Positions 1-6,517 are shown, counted from the first letter of the stretch. The stretch: 8,961 bases of DNA from Clostridia bacterium (GCA_017536285.1 JAFXHP010000046.1:1-8961), one strand, 5' to 3'. The notes: generated by a model not told the origin, from the sequence alone. Program-made: numbers and translations.

Positions 1-36
1 AGTTTTGGGTTAGGAATTTTTCGCCTTAGAGAAGTT

Positions 37-75
37 AAAAAACGCAGTCATACTGGCGTATGTCTGCGTTTTTTT
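37..75. terminator. Bidirectional intrinsic terminator
   Basis: The arms 37-53 and 58-74 pair over 16 positions with a single T-T mismatch around a TGGC loop. The stem has a GC-containing core (ACGCAG with CTGCGT, CATAC with GTATG), is preceded by six A and followed by seven T. It can therefore stop transcription in both directions. On the - strand it is the first good terminator after the PII-like gene ending at 172. On the + strand it would end whatever enters from the left. Confidence 0.72.
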
Positions 76-130
76 GCGCACTATCAGCGGAAAATAACAA
101 GCCAAAACCGGCTTCTCCCTAAGAAGTACC

Positions 131-155
131 GCCGAATGCATCGGCTTTTTCTTTT
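131..155 (+). terminator. Short hairpin with T-rich tail, possible + strand terminator
   Basis: GCCGA (131-135) pairs with TCGGC (141-145) around a five-base loop, followed by TTTTTCTTTT. The stem is only five base pairs, so it is a weak candidate by itself. The T-run is on the + strand side, so it does not serve the - strand gene next to it. Confidence 0.4.
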
Positions 156-171
156 CTCTTAACCTCTTTTA

Positions 172-864
172 TCAGAGAGGAGTATTAAGTCCCACAACCG
201 TTTCAAGGGGAATTGATAATACAACGCCCTTGGCTTCCGAGTTGATTCCGCAGTCTCTGCAAATCGCCTGCATAATGGAAACCTTGCTTTCGGCATCGGC
301 AATTATCATTACAACATCCTTTTCTTCGTGAATTCCAACGCCCCAGAGAGCGGAAATTTCCTTGTTTCCGGCCTGTCTTCCGTGAATAACGGTTCCGCCC
401 GTTGCTCCTGCTTCCGTTGCGGCATTCATCACTTCTTCGCTATAGCCCTGATTTACTATGGCGGCAATTATAACACGTTTAATTTCTGACACGGTATCAC
501 CCTTTCTTATAGGATTCTCTTCTTCGTTACTATCCAGTTCTTCAAATTTTTTAATTATAATATTGTTAGCACCTTTAAGCGGCACCGTAAAGCCTATTCC
601 GTTTCCGGGAACATTAAACTTAAGCTCATTGTGCACCTTTCTTATCATTTTATCCGAAAGATTTTTCGTAAGCACACTTATGATAAGGCTTCTGTCGGGG
701 CTTCCCAGGCCCAGTATATCAAGGGTTTCGCTGGACGCCGTACCGGATGCATTTATAACATACTGTATCGGAAGCTTTTCTTCTTCAAAAAGCGTGAGTG
801 CTTTTTCGGCACGCTTCGGCGTAGTAATAAAGCCAAGTACACGGAAGGATAATTTATCACTCAT
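172..864 (-). CDS. Tandem PII-domain (GlnB-like) regulatory protein
   Basis: This 230-residue protein appears to be two PII-like domains in one chain; ordinary PII proteins are about 110 residues. The second half (about 128-226) is the clearer match: an I-K-R-V-I-I-A-A-I-V first strand, TGGTVIHGR at 155-163 where the T-loop begins, EEKDVVMII at 180-188, and AKGVVLSIPLETVVGL at 211-226, matching the PII C-terminal signature. The first half (about 5-97) is degenerate but repeats the order, ending in GNGIGFTVPL (87-96). PII proteins sense ATP/ADP/2-oxoglutarate or other nucleotides and control transporters and enzymes; the ligand here is unknown. The ATG overlaps the end of the DUF1538 gene by 8 bases, and an AGGAGG-type site lies in that gene's last codons, so translational coupling is likely. 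By inference it regulates that transporter. A terminator follows at 37-75. Confidence 0.82.
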   Translation of the reverse strand: MSDKLSFRVLGFITTPKRAEKALTLFEEEKLPIQYVINASGTASSETLDILGLGSPDRSLIISVLTKNLSDKMIRKVHNELKFNVPGNGIGFTVPLKGANNIIIKKFEELDSNEEENPIRKGDTVSEIKRVIIAAIVNQGYSEEVMNAATEAGATGGTVIHGRQAGNKEISALWGVGIHEEKDVVMIIADAESKVSIMQAICRDCGINSEAKGVVLSIPLETVVGLNTPL

Positions 865-2398
865 TCTCCTCTTCCTCCTCTATTTCAACAATTTCGTCGC
901 TGTCAGCATCAATTACAACCTCTTCTGTAACAGCCTTTTCAATCTTGGTAAGCTTGAACTTATAGGTTAGGCCCATTATCTGTATTGCGATAAGAGGCGT
1001 TAAGGCAACCAGCGCCACAACACCGAAAGCATCGGTCATTACGTTTCCGCCAAGAGCCTCGCAGGCACCTATGCACAAGGGTAAAAGAAAGGTTGATGTC
1101 ATGGGCCCTGATGCAACACCACCGGAGTCAAAAGCAATACCCACAAATATTTTAGGTACAAACCTTGACATTATAAGAGCCATAGCATAACCGGGAACAA
1201 GTATATATAAAATCGGAATACCGGTTATAATTCTTGCCATCGCAATTCCTACGCTGACAGAAACACCGATTGATAATGCCCTGTTCATCGACTTTGCGGA
1301 AATCGCACCTTCCGTTACCGACTGAACCTGACGGTTTAATACCTGAATCGCAGGCTCCGCCTTTACGATGTAGTAACCGATAAGTGCACCGATGGGTATA
1401 AGGAGCCACTTTCCCACACCTCCCGATGCCATCTGACTTCCAAGCATTGTACCTACGGGGGCAAAGCCTACGTTTACACCGCAGAGGAATAATACAAGCC
1501 CCGTATATGTATATACGAAACCTACAATAATTCTGAGTCTTTCCCTGTGATGATAACGCCTGCTTATAAGCTGAAATACGATAAACATAAGTACAATCGG
1601 AAGAAGAGAAACGAAAACCTCCGATCGATAGCCCGGACTTTCAAAGGCAAACGCCTTTGCCACATCCCTCATCGTTTCTATTTCAAATGAGTGAGGTGCT
1701 TCAACAAGTGCTTCATCAGGGCTATAGAAAAATCCCAGAATCATTACTGCTAAAATCGGGCCCACACTTGACAGAGCAACAAGACCGAAGCTGTCGCTCG
1801 ATGCCTCCTTGTCACCTCTTACCAGCGAAAGACCGACACCCATAGCCATAATGAAGGGAACAGTTATAGGCCCTGTGGTAACGCCGCCGGAGTCAAAGGC
1901 AACCGCCCTGAAATCTTCCGATACAAAAAACGACAGTATCAGAACTATAAGATACAAAACAGCCAGAAGATTTGAAAGACTTACCTTGAATATTATTCTC
2001 AAAACCGCAGTTGCCAGAAATATTCCCACACCTACGGCAACCGTAAGTATAATAACCATATTCGGTATGGCAGGTACCTGTTCCGATAAAACCTGCAAAT
2101 CAGGCTCTGCCACGGTTATGAGAATGCCCATAACAAGGCTTATTAGAGCAACGGAAAAAACGTTTTTCGATTTTGATATTCCTACACCGATACCTTCTCC
2201 GATGGGTGTCATTGCAGTTTCTGCACCAAGCTGAAACATTCCCATTCCCGCTATAAGCATTATCGCTCCGACGAAAAACATTACAACCGAACCCACGTCC
2301 AGTGGCACAACAAAAATGCTTAATGCCAGAACAATGAATGTTATGGGGAGCACTGCGGAAAGAGATTCCATTATTTTTGCCCTAAGTATATGATTCAA
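857..2398 (-). CDS. DUF1538 family membrane protein, internally duplicated (putative transporter)
   Basis: This 513-residue integral membrane protein has many hydrophobic segments and two copies of one module. The repeat is visible in three paired motifs: AEPDLQVLSEQV (97-108) with AEPAIQVLNRQV (348-359), AFDSGGVTTGP (167-177) with AFDSGGVASGP (422-432), and DSFGLVAL (202-209) with DAFGVVAL (456-463). Conserved AFDSGG segments with charged residues in a membrane context suggest a transport path. From memory, paired single-domain DUF1538 proteins (UmpA/UmpB) have been reported as cation/proton antiporters; this fused form may do the same, but the substrate is not shown here. The last 26 residues are very acidic. 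The start is TTG at 2398-2396: AAAGGAGG lies 10 bases upstream (2409-2416), while the first ATG is codon 10 and lacks such a site. The PII-like gene overlaps its 3' end. Confidence 0.85.
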   Translation of the reverse strand: MNHILRAKIMESLSAVLPITFIVLALSIFVVPLDVGSVVMFFVGAIMLIAGMGMFQLGAETAMTPIGEGIGVGISKSKNVFSVALISLVMGILITVAEPDLQVLSEQVPAIPNMVIILTVAVGVGIFLATAVLRIIFKVSLSNLLAVLYLIVLILSFFVSEDFRAVAFDSGGVTTGPITVPFIMAMGVGLSLVRGDKEASSDSFGLVALSSVGPILAVMILGFFYSPDEALVEAPHSFEIETMRDVAKAFAFESPGYRSEVFVSLLPIVLMFIVFQLISRRYHHRERLRIIVGFVYTYTGLVLFLCGVNVGFAPVGTMLGSQMASGGVGKWLLIPIGALIGYYIVKAEPAIQVLNRQVQSVTEGAISAKSMNRALSIGVSVSVGIAMARIITGIPILYILVPGYAMALIMSRFVPKIFVGIAFDSGGVASGPMTSTFLLPLCIGACEALGGNVMTDAFGVVALVALTPLIAIQIMGLTYKFKLTKIEKAVTEEVVIDADSDEIVEIEEEEENE

Positions 2399-2408
2399 TT
2401 TCCGGGAA

Positions 2409-2416
2409 CCTCCTTT
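2409..2416 (-). promoter_or_regulatory. Ribosome binding site that sets a TTG start
   Basis: On the - strand this reads AAAGGAGG, complementary to the 16S rRNA tail, with 10 bases to TTG at 2398-2396. The nearest in-frame ATG is nine codons further in (2371-2369), too far from this site. Confidence 0.8.
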
Positions 2417-2444
2417 GATTTTTTGTTGTTTTTACTTCTATTTC

Positions 2445-2473
2445 AGTATAGCATAATTATAAGTTTTCCGCAA
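2445..2473 (-). promoter_or_regulatory. Sigma-A type promoter before the DUF1538/PII genes
   Basis: Read on the - strand, TTGCGG (2473-2468) is followed after exactly 17 bases by TATACT (2450-2445). TGC directly before TATACT gives an extended -10. Transcription would begin near 2438, about 40 bases before the TTG start. The promoter lies directly after the TIGR04076 stop codon and allows DUF1538/PII expression apart from the upstream genes. Confidence 0.68.
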
Positions 2474-2479
2474 GTGCCT

Positions 2480-2788
2480 CTATTCATTTTCAATTACTTC
2501 TATATAAAAGCTTACAGGTCTGAATCCGTCATTGCAGGAAATCATAGCGGATTTTTCATTTTTCATCCAACCGTCAAAAAAGTTTCCGCCGCCCTTTGCC
2601 AGCTCTGAAACAAACTTCTCCATGGATTCCCATGCACTGTCACAAAAACCTTCGGGCTTCTTGCCGTAAACGGAAATAAATGTATCCCCCATCTTAAGGT
2701 CGCAGGTGTGCTCTATGGGATTTTCATATTTTTCTATTAAGTCATCATACTGTGCCATTTTAACAACAGTTATTCTGCATTTTTCCAT
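2480..2788 (-). CDS. TIGR04076 family protein, function unknown
   Basis: This is a 102-residue soluble protein. The family is recognised from the MEKCRITV start, the PEGFCDSAW block (45-53), the GGG..FDGW block (66-74) and the ending ISCNDGFRPVSFYIE (83-97). Length is close to the family norm of roughly 90-100 residues. Four cysteines (4, 29, 49, 85) sit in or next to conserved blocks, which hints at metal or redox chemistry, but no activity is known to me. The ATG at 2788-2786 is preceded by AAGGAAG, which overlaps the stop codon of the ACT-MBL gene; the gap between them is only 11 bases, so the two are co-transcribed and probably translationally coupled. No hairpin terminator follows, so transcripts may run on into the DUF1538 gene. 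Confidence 0.8.
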   Translation of the reverse strand: MEKCRITVVKMAQYDDLIEKYENPIEHTCDLKMGDTFISVYGKKPEGFCDSAWESMEKFVSELAKGGGNFFDGWMKNEKSAMISCNDGFRPVSFYIEVIENE

Positions 2789-2799
2789 TTCAATCTTCC

Positions 2800-4236
2800 T
2801 TATACATTTACATTATATTCCTTTTTATAGCCGTGGGAACCGAAAATTTCCCAGTTACCAACTCCGAGACGGCGGAAAACCGCTCTTCGCTCCTCGGAGC
2901 AAAGCGATGCATCCGTGTCAACCGAAGTCATAAGAATGGGAGCGTACTTGTTATATTCCGCCTGCTTTGCCGTAAGATCGTGAATGTTTATATAAATATC
3001 TCCCGTAAATGCGATGTTGTTTTTATAGTCGATAAGCACAATTTCTCCCGGAAGATGGCCTCCCTTTCCTTCGTAAACTTCGAAATGAAGCTCTCCGAAA
3101 TCGTAAAAGCCGATCTGAGTAAGAGCCTCATCGGAATCTTTTGGGCTATCCCAGGGTACCTTGATTTTTTCAGGATTTGTACATTCATAAGAGGTTAAAA
3201 TCTTGCAGATATTTATATAAGGCTTATGAAGGCGGTTTTCTTCTCTGAAGCCATCTTTTCCCATAAACTCATTTTCAAGACAGAATGCACTTTTTTTACT
3301 TGCAATAACCTCATCAAACAAAGAAAGAAGCCCGCAATGATCCACATCCGCGTGGGTGATTAAAATTTTCTTTTCTATGTTGTCAAAATCGGGATAAAGC
3401 TTTTTAAATACTTTAAGCATTTCTTCCTTGTAGCAGGCGTATCCGCTGTCTATAAAAAGAAGCTTTCCCGAGTTTTCAATTATTATCGTATTGCTTCCGC
3501 AGGGCGGCTCAATAAGGGTAAGCTTTGTCCTTTGCCCTACATTGTGAGTCGTTATTCTTGGCTCGAAAGCCTCGCCCTTGGATTTTGCCAGAAGCTCTGA
3601 AAACTTACCTATGCTGTCAAAGGTTCTGTATGGCGAAAGCCCCTGTTCATCCAAGGTCTGCATCGCAAGGTTTACCTGAACGGTAAGCTCGTTTTCCACC
3701 TCGCCGGACAAATTCATCATATCAGCAAGCCCCTTTACATAGGAGCCGTAAAAAATGCTGTTATCGTAAATTTTCTCCGTGCTGTTATAGTCTATAACAC
3801 GTACCGGGCAAAGCTTTTTTGCTTCGTCAAGAAAGGTTTCAATCTTTTCCTTATCATCAACATATAAGCCCATTTTAAAGAGCTGAAAATCCGTTCCGTT
3901 TTCCTGGGAGCTTATGTATGAAATGTTAAAATTGAATTCATTTATAAGCTTAAGCACATCCGTTACGCTTCCGGGAACATCCTTAAGGGAAAACTCGATA
4001 AGAACTATGCTGGTTTTGCTTTTATCGTTTGAAAGGTAGCCAATCTTTTCAAGCTCAATATCTGCTTTTTTAAGCTGCTCATCCGTTCCTTCCGCATCAA
4101 TAAACAAGGTATGGGAGTCTATCGCCTTGTTGTAGCTTACACGGGTAATATTTATCCCGAGGTCGGCAAAGCATCGGCTTGCCTTTAAAAACGCACCGAT
4201 ATGATTGGGCATTGATGTCACATAAGTCTTTTTCAT
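2800..4236 (-). CDS. ACT-ACT-metallo-beta-lactamase-fold protein (putative amino-acid-responsive hydrolase)
   Basis: This 478-residue soluble protein has three parts. Residues 3-68 and 76-150 look like tandem ACT domains, with YVTSMPNHIGAFLKA (5-19) and FSLKDVPGSVTDVL (82-95) as the strand-loop-helix of each; ACT domains usually bind amino acids and control an attached enzyme. Residues 150-230 form a helical linker. From about 238 on it is a metallo-beta-lactamase fold: SNTIII (248-253), LLFIDSG (259-265), THADVDHCG (294-302), GGHLPGE (392-398), FTGDI (410-414) and GSHGY (466-470). Metal ligand candidates are H295, D297, D299, H300, H394, D413 and H468. The site is HxDxDH rather than the classical HxHxDH, a variant seen in other family members, so the enzyme is probably active. 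The substrate is unknown. GGAG lies 8 bases before the ATG. It lies 39 bases after the TIR gene and 11 before the TIGR04076 gene. Confidence 0.78.
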   Translation of the reverse strand: MKKTYVTSMPNHIGAFLKASRCFADLGINITRVSYNKAIDSHTLFIDAEGTDEQLKKADIELEKIGYLSNDKSKTSIVLIEFSLKDVPGSVTDVLKLINEFNFNISYISSQENGTDFQLFKMGLYVDDKEKIETFLDEAKKLCPVRVIDYNSTEKIYDNSIFYGSYVKGLADMMNLSGEVENELTVQVNLAMQTLDEQGLSPYRTFDSIGKFSELLAKSKGEAFEPRITTHNVGQRTKLTLIEPPCGSNTIIIENSGKLLFIDSGYACYKEEMLKVFKKLYPDFDNIEKKILITHADVDHCGLLSLFDEVIASKKSAFCLENEFMGKDGFREENRLHKPYINICKILTSYECTNPEKIKVPWDSPKDSDEALTQIGFYDFGELHFEVYEGKGGHLPGEIVLIDYKNNIAFTGDIYINIHDLTAKQAEYNKYAPILMTSVDTDASLCSEERRAVFRRLGVGNWEIFGSHGYKKEYNVNV

Positions 4237-4275
4237 AAAGTCATCTCCATTAAAATTGTCGTACCAAAAGCGTAC

Positions 4276-6267
4276 TTACTCAAATAATTCAAATATCATT
4301 TTAACCCCAGAAATCTTTATAACAGAGCCATGCTTAAGAGGAACCGACTGTCCTTTTTCGCAAACCTTGCCATCAACATACATTTTATATTTTATGGCAA
4401 GGTTTGTTATGTAAAACTCTCCGTTTATGTTAATTATCTCTGCGTGAAATTCCTCAACGCCGGGGCTCATAATTATCCTGTAGTCACACTCTCTTGCTTT
4501 TCCTATAGTAAACCCCTCTCCGGTTACAGGGATTTTTCTGCTGAATCCGAATTGTTTTATTTTTATACAGGCAGCTTTTCTTTTCATAAGTTCAAGTGCC
4601 TTAACCATATATACAATTTTATCATTAAAGTGCTTCTGGTTAAGTTCTTCAGGAGGCGGACACAGTTCCGGAGGCTCAATCGGTATCGGTTCTATCCCTT
4701 CACTACCTTTTTTAGTGAAGGCGTACCTCCATTCAAAATCCACCCATTTGGATTTGCTTGCAGACTTTGACCAGCAAAGGAAAAAGATATTACTTCTGTC
4801 GATTTCGGTTTTTAATGCAGCTTCCCATTCCTGACCGCTGCGTAATGACTCCACGTCAAAAAATATATCCATATCAGGTCTTGCTTTTTCCATTCCCTGA
4901 ACAATTGATGCGACCCTGTCTCTGTCTTTGCTGGAATATGATACAAAGGCAGTGGTTATATCCTCTCTTTCAGTCTTGATTTTCTTTTCTTCCGCACCTT
5001 CAACGCCCACAACAAATTTAAGCTTTGTCGCAATAAGGCCGTTTATATATATGCTTGCACAGATAAGTACCTGCTTCTTTTCATATGTTTCAGGCACAAA
5101 AACAAAAAATCCGAATTCCAGATATTTTCCCTGCCAAATGCGCTCTTCCTCGCAATCGTCAATTTCTATATCTAAAGAAGAAAGCACCACCCGCACTTTG
5201 GACTGAGAAGCCACACTATGATACCCGCTTCTGGTTTCACTGTTTTCCCCACTAACTCTGATTTCTACCATATTTCTGAACTCTTCTTCGTACATAATAA
5301 TATCCACGGGGATATATTCTGATTTTTCAATCTTTCTTCTTGAAACAGCCGAAAACTGCACATCGCTTACTTTAATTGGTTCAGTTCCCTGACTTTCCTC
5401 TTTCCAACCATCTTCTTTATTCTCATAAAAAAATTCAGATATTTCTTCATCATCGAAAGGCATATCAGGAATGCTGAAGGTTTCAGGTTTATATTCTCCC
5501 TCATCTTCATCTGCACTCTTCGACCACCCTCCGTAAGCTCCTTTCACACCTATACTGTACCCATTTCCGAAATCTACACCTACAGAATTTCTTTCCGAAG
5601 CTTGGTCTTTCTGTGTTCTTTTTGAAACGGCCGAAGTTTTTTTAGTTTTCTGCGGAAGACTCATCTCAGAGCACATCGCAGGCATTTGCGAATACGATAA
5701 AGGCATAACCGGTTGCGACTCGCGATGTGCTGCTTGTACCGGTATATCCTCTTCCATCGCTTCTATACTGCGTATCTCATGTGCTATCTCTGTTTCCACA
5801 AGATTATACAGTAAATGTTTTTTATCATTTCCAAAGGAAGTGGTTTTTATGTCGTAAACGCAATTTCTTTCCTTGTTTTCATTCTCACTTTCACATTTAT
5901 ATATGCATTTCAATATTTTTTCAATAAGACTTTTATATTCGCCAAGAGCTTTTCTTGTTGCAGAGCTAATCTGAAAATGCTTTCCATGAATAACTTTACT
6001 GAAGCTGTTAAGACTTTCTGAAAAGCTTTTTAACTGTTCCAGCAACCCTTCATGGCCCCATACCGCCTTCTCGGAATACTCAAAACGGCTTAAGCTTTCT
6101 GTCAAAGCTATAATACGTTCTCTTAATTCAGCTTCACAATGCTGTAAATCATCTGCTGCCATACCGTCTTTTATTTCACCTTTTTTTACATCCAGCACTA
6201 CATTTCCGCAATTAAAGCAAAAAGCAGAGCCTTCCTTTATTTCACTTCCGCATTTGGAGCAACGCAT
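4276..6267 (-). CDS. Zinc-ribbon / TIR / FHA multidomain protein
   Basis: This 663-residue soluble protein starts with a zinc ribbon, CSKC (3-6) and CFNC (17-20). Next come a charged helical segment (about 40-175), a low-complexity linker (about 176-300) and a strand-rich domain I cannot name (about 300-425). The TIR domain (about 438-560) shows TAFVSYSSKDRDRV (439-452), FFDVESLRSGQEW (469-481) and CWSKSASKSKWVDFEWRYA (498-516). E512 fits the catalytic glutamate of TIR NADases. A C-terminal FHA-like domain (about 570-661) has FTIGKARECDYRI (586-598) and FHAEI (607-611), but the usual phosphopeptide-binding Arg and Ser appear as K590 and E605. The family suggests NAD+-cleaving signalling, perhaps in immunity; that is inference. 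The ATG follows AGGGGG by 7 bases. Local base composition is very AT-rich in the linker, e.g. about 20% GC at 5881-5940. It has its own promoter and leads a three-gene cluster. Confidence 0.8.
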   Translation of the reverse strand: MRCSKCGSEIKEGSAFCFNCGNVVLDVKKGEIKDGMAADDLQHCEAELRERIIALTESLSRFEYSEKAVWGHEGLLEQLKSFSESLNSFSKVIHGKHFQISSATRKALGEYKSLIEKILKCIYKCESENENKERNCVYDIKTTSFGNDKKHLLYNLVETEIAHEIRSIEAMEEDIPVQAAHRESQPVMPLSYSQMPAMCSEMSLPQKTKKTSAVSKRTQKDQASERNSVGVDFGNGYSIGVKGAYGGWSKSADEDEGEYKPETFSIPDMPFDDEEISEFFYENKEDGWKEESQGTEPIKVSDVQFSAVSRRKIEKSEYIPVDIIMYEEEFRNMVEIRVSGENSETRSGYHSVASQSKVRVVLSSLDIEIDDCEEERIWQGKYLEFGFFVFVPETYEKKQVLICASIYINGLIATKLKFVVGVEGAEEKKIKTEREDITTAFVSYSSKDRDRVASIVQGMEKARPDMDIFFDVESLRSGQEWEAALKTEIDRSNIFFLCWSKSASKSKWVDFEWRYAFTKKGSEGIEPIPIEPPELCPPPEELNQKHFNDKIVYMVKALELMKRKAACIKIKQFGFSRKIPVTGEGFTIGKARECDYRIIMSPGVEEFHAEIININGEFYITNLAIKYKMYVDGKVCEKGQSVPLKHGSVIKISGVKMIFELFE

Positions 6268-6322
6268 TACACTACCCCCTGTTCTTATCTTTTCCTCTTT
6301 GTCTTATATGTCCACACTTTTA

Positions 6323-6332
6323 CACATATGTG
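6323..6332. promoter_or_regulatory. Perfect 10-bp palindrome at the predicted start of TIR transcription
   Basis: CACATATGTG is self-complementary and lies directly downstream of the -10 box, over the expected +1 position. It is where a repressor dimer could block the promoter. CCACA and TGTGG at 6312-6334 form a second, wider inverted repeat around it. Short AT-rich palindromes also arise by chance, so this is only a candidate operator. Confidence 0.3.
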
Positions 6333-6334
6333 GT

Positions 6335-6363
6335 ATTATATCATATTTATGAACAAATGGCAA
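6335..6363 (-). promoter_or_regulatory. Strong sigma-A promoter for the TIR-FHA gene
   Basis: On the - strand TTGCCA (6363-6358) is followed after 17 bases by a perfect TATAAT (6340-6335), preceded by TGA to give an extended -10. Transcription would start near 6328, leaving a leader of about 60 bases before the ATG at 6267. It is the best -10 on the - strand of this region. Confidence 0.75.
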
Positions 6364-6440
6364 TATTTTGTCTCAAAATACAGTTTACACACCGAAACTC
6401 AAAAAAACAAAGAAAAAACAAGAAAAACACAAAATAATGC

Positions 6441-6469
6441 TTGACTTTTTCTGTGGTTTTCTGTATAAT
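6441..6469 (+). promoter_or_regulatory. Consensus sigma-A promoter for the aldolase gene
   Basis: TTGACT (6441-6446) and TATAAT (6464-6469) are separated by exactly 17 bases, differing from consensus at one position. The expected start is near 6476, giving a leader of about 42 bases. Such a near-perfect promoter fits a highly expressed glycolytic gene. Confidence 0.85.
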
Positions 6470-6475
6470 GATATA

Positions 6476-6501
6476 CATAGAGATATAATATCACATCTAT
6501 G
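6476..6501 (+). promoter_or_regulatory. Inverted repeat in the aldolase leader
   Basis: CATAGA (6476-6481) is complementary to TCTATG (6496-6501), enclosing GATAT-A-ATATC. It begins at about the predicted transcript start and ends two bases before the AAGGAGG ribosome site (6504-6510). A hairpin at the 5' end could stabilise the mRNA, or it may be an operator. The stem is AT-rich and weak. Confidence 0.3.
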
Positions 6502-6517
6502 CTAAGGAGGCTACATA

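Larger units (their letters stand above)
1..155 (+). ncRNA. Possible 3' part of a structured RNA (unidentified)
   Basis: The stretch before the first gene has no convincing protein gene but is dense in short inverted repeats. There is a long hairpin at 37-75, AAGCC (99-103) against GGCTT (110-114), CTTCT (112-116) against AGAAG (122-126), and GCCGA (131-135) against TCGGC (141-145). The last is followed by a T-rich run at 146-155, which is how a + strand transcript would end. Two of the hairpins share bases (112-114) and so exclude each other, which suggests alternative folds. I do not recognise the RNA class. Equally possible is plain intergenic DNA with two terminators. The 5' end, if there is one, lies left of the window. 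Confidence 0.27.
6268..6517. other. Divergent intergenic region with back-to-back promoters
   Basis: These 250 bases separate the TIR gene (leftward) from the aldolase gene (rightward). They hold a promoter for each and no protein or RNA gene that I can recognise. The centre (about 6395-6440) is A-rich on the + strand, with several runs of three to seven A, which may give intrinsic curvature upstream of both promoters. Confidence 0.75.

Noticed and set aside
1..162. Open + strand frame of 53 codons entering from the left edge and ending at TAA 160-162
   Set aside because: It runs straight through a strong terminator hairpin and other inverted repeats, and the peptide is arginine/phenylalanine-rich without domain character. 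More likely non-coding.
458..970. 170-codon + strand open frame opposite the PII and DUF1538 genes
   Set aside because: It is antisense to two well-supported genes, has no ribosome site, and its serine/leucine-rich translation is what the reverse of the coding frame would give.
1809..2234. 141-codon + strand open frame inside the DUF1538 gene
   Set aside because: Antisense shadow of a conserved membrane protein; threonine/isoleucine-rich and with no family features.
2800..4236. Inactive metallo-beta-lactamase fold because the second histidine of HxHxDH is aspartate
   Set aside because: HxDxDH variants occur in this superfamily, and the remaining ligands are all in place, so loss of activity cannot be claimed.
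4276..6267. Thoeris defence system
   Set aside because: Thoeris needs a ThsA-type effector beside the TIR gene. None of the neighbours has a SIR2, SLOG or matching membrane domain.
6382..6399. AGTTT/AAACT inverted repeat between the two divergent promoters
   Set aside because: Only five bases long in AT-rich DNA, with no position relative to either promoter that suggests a function.
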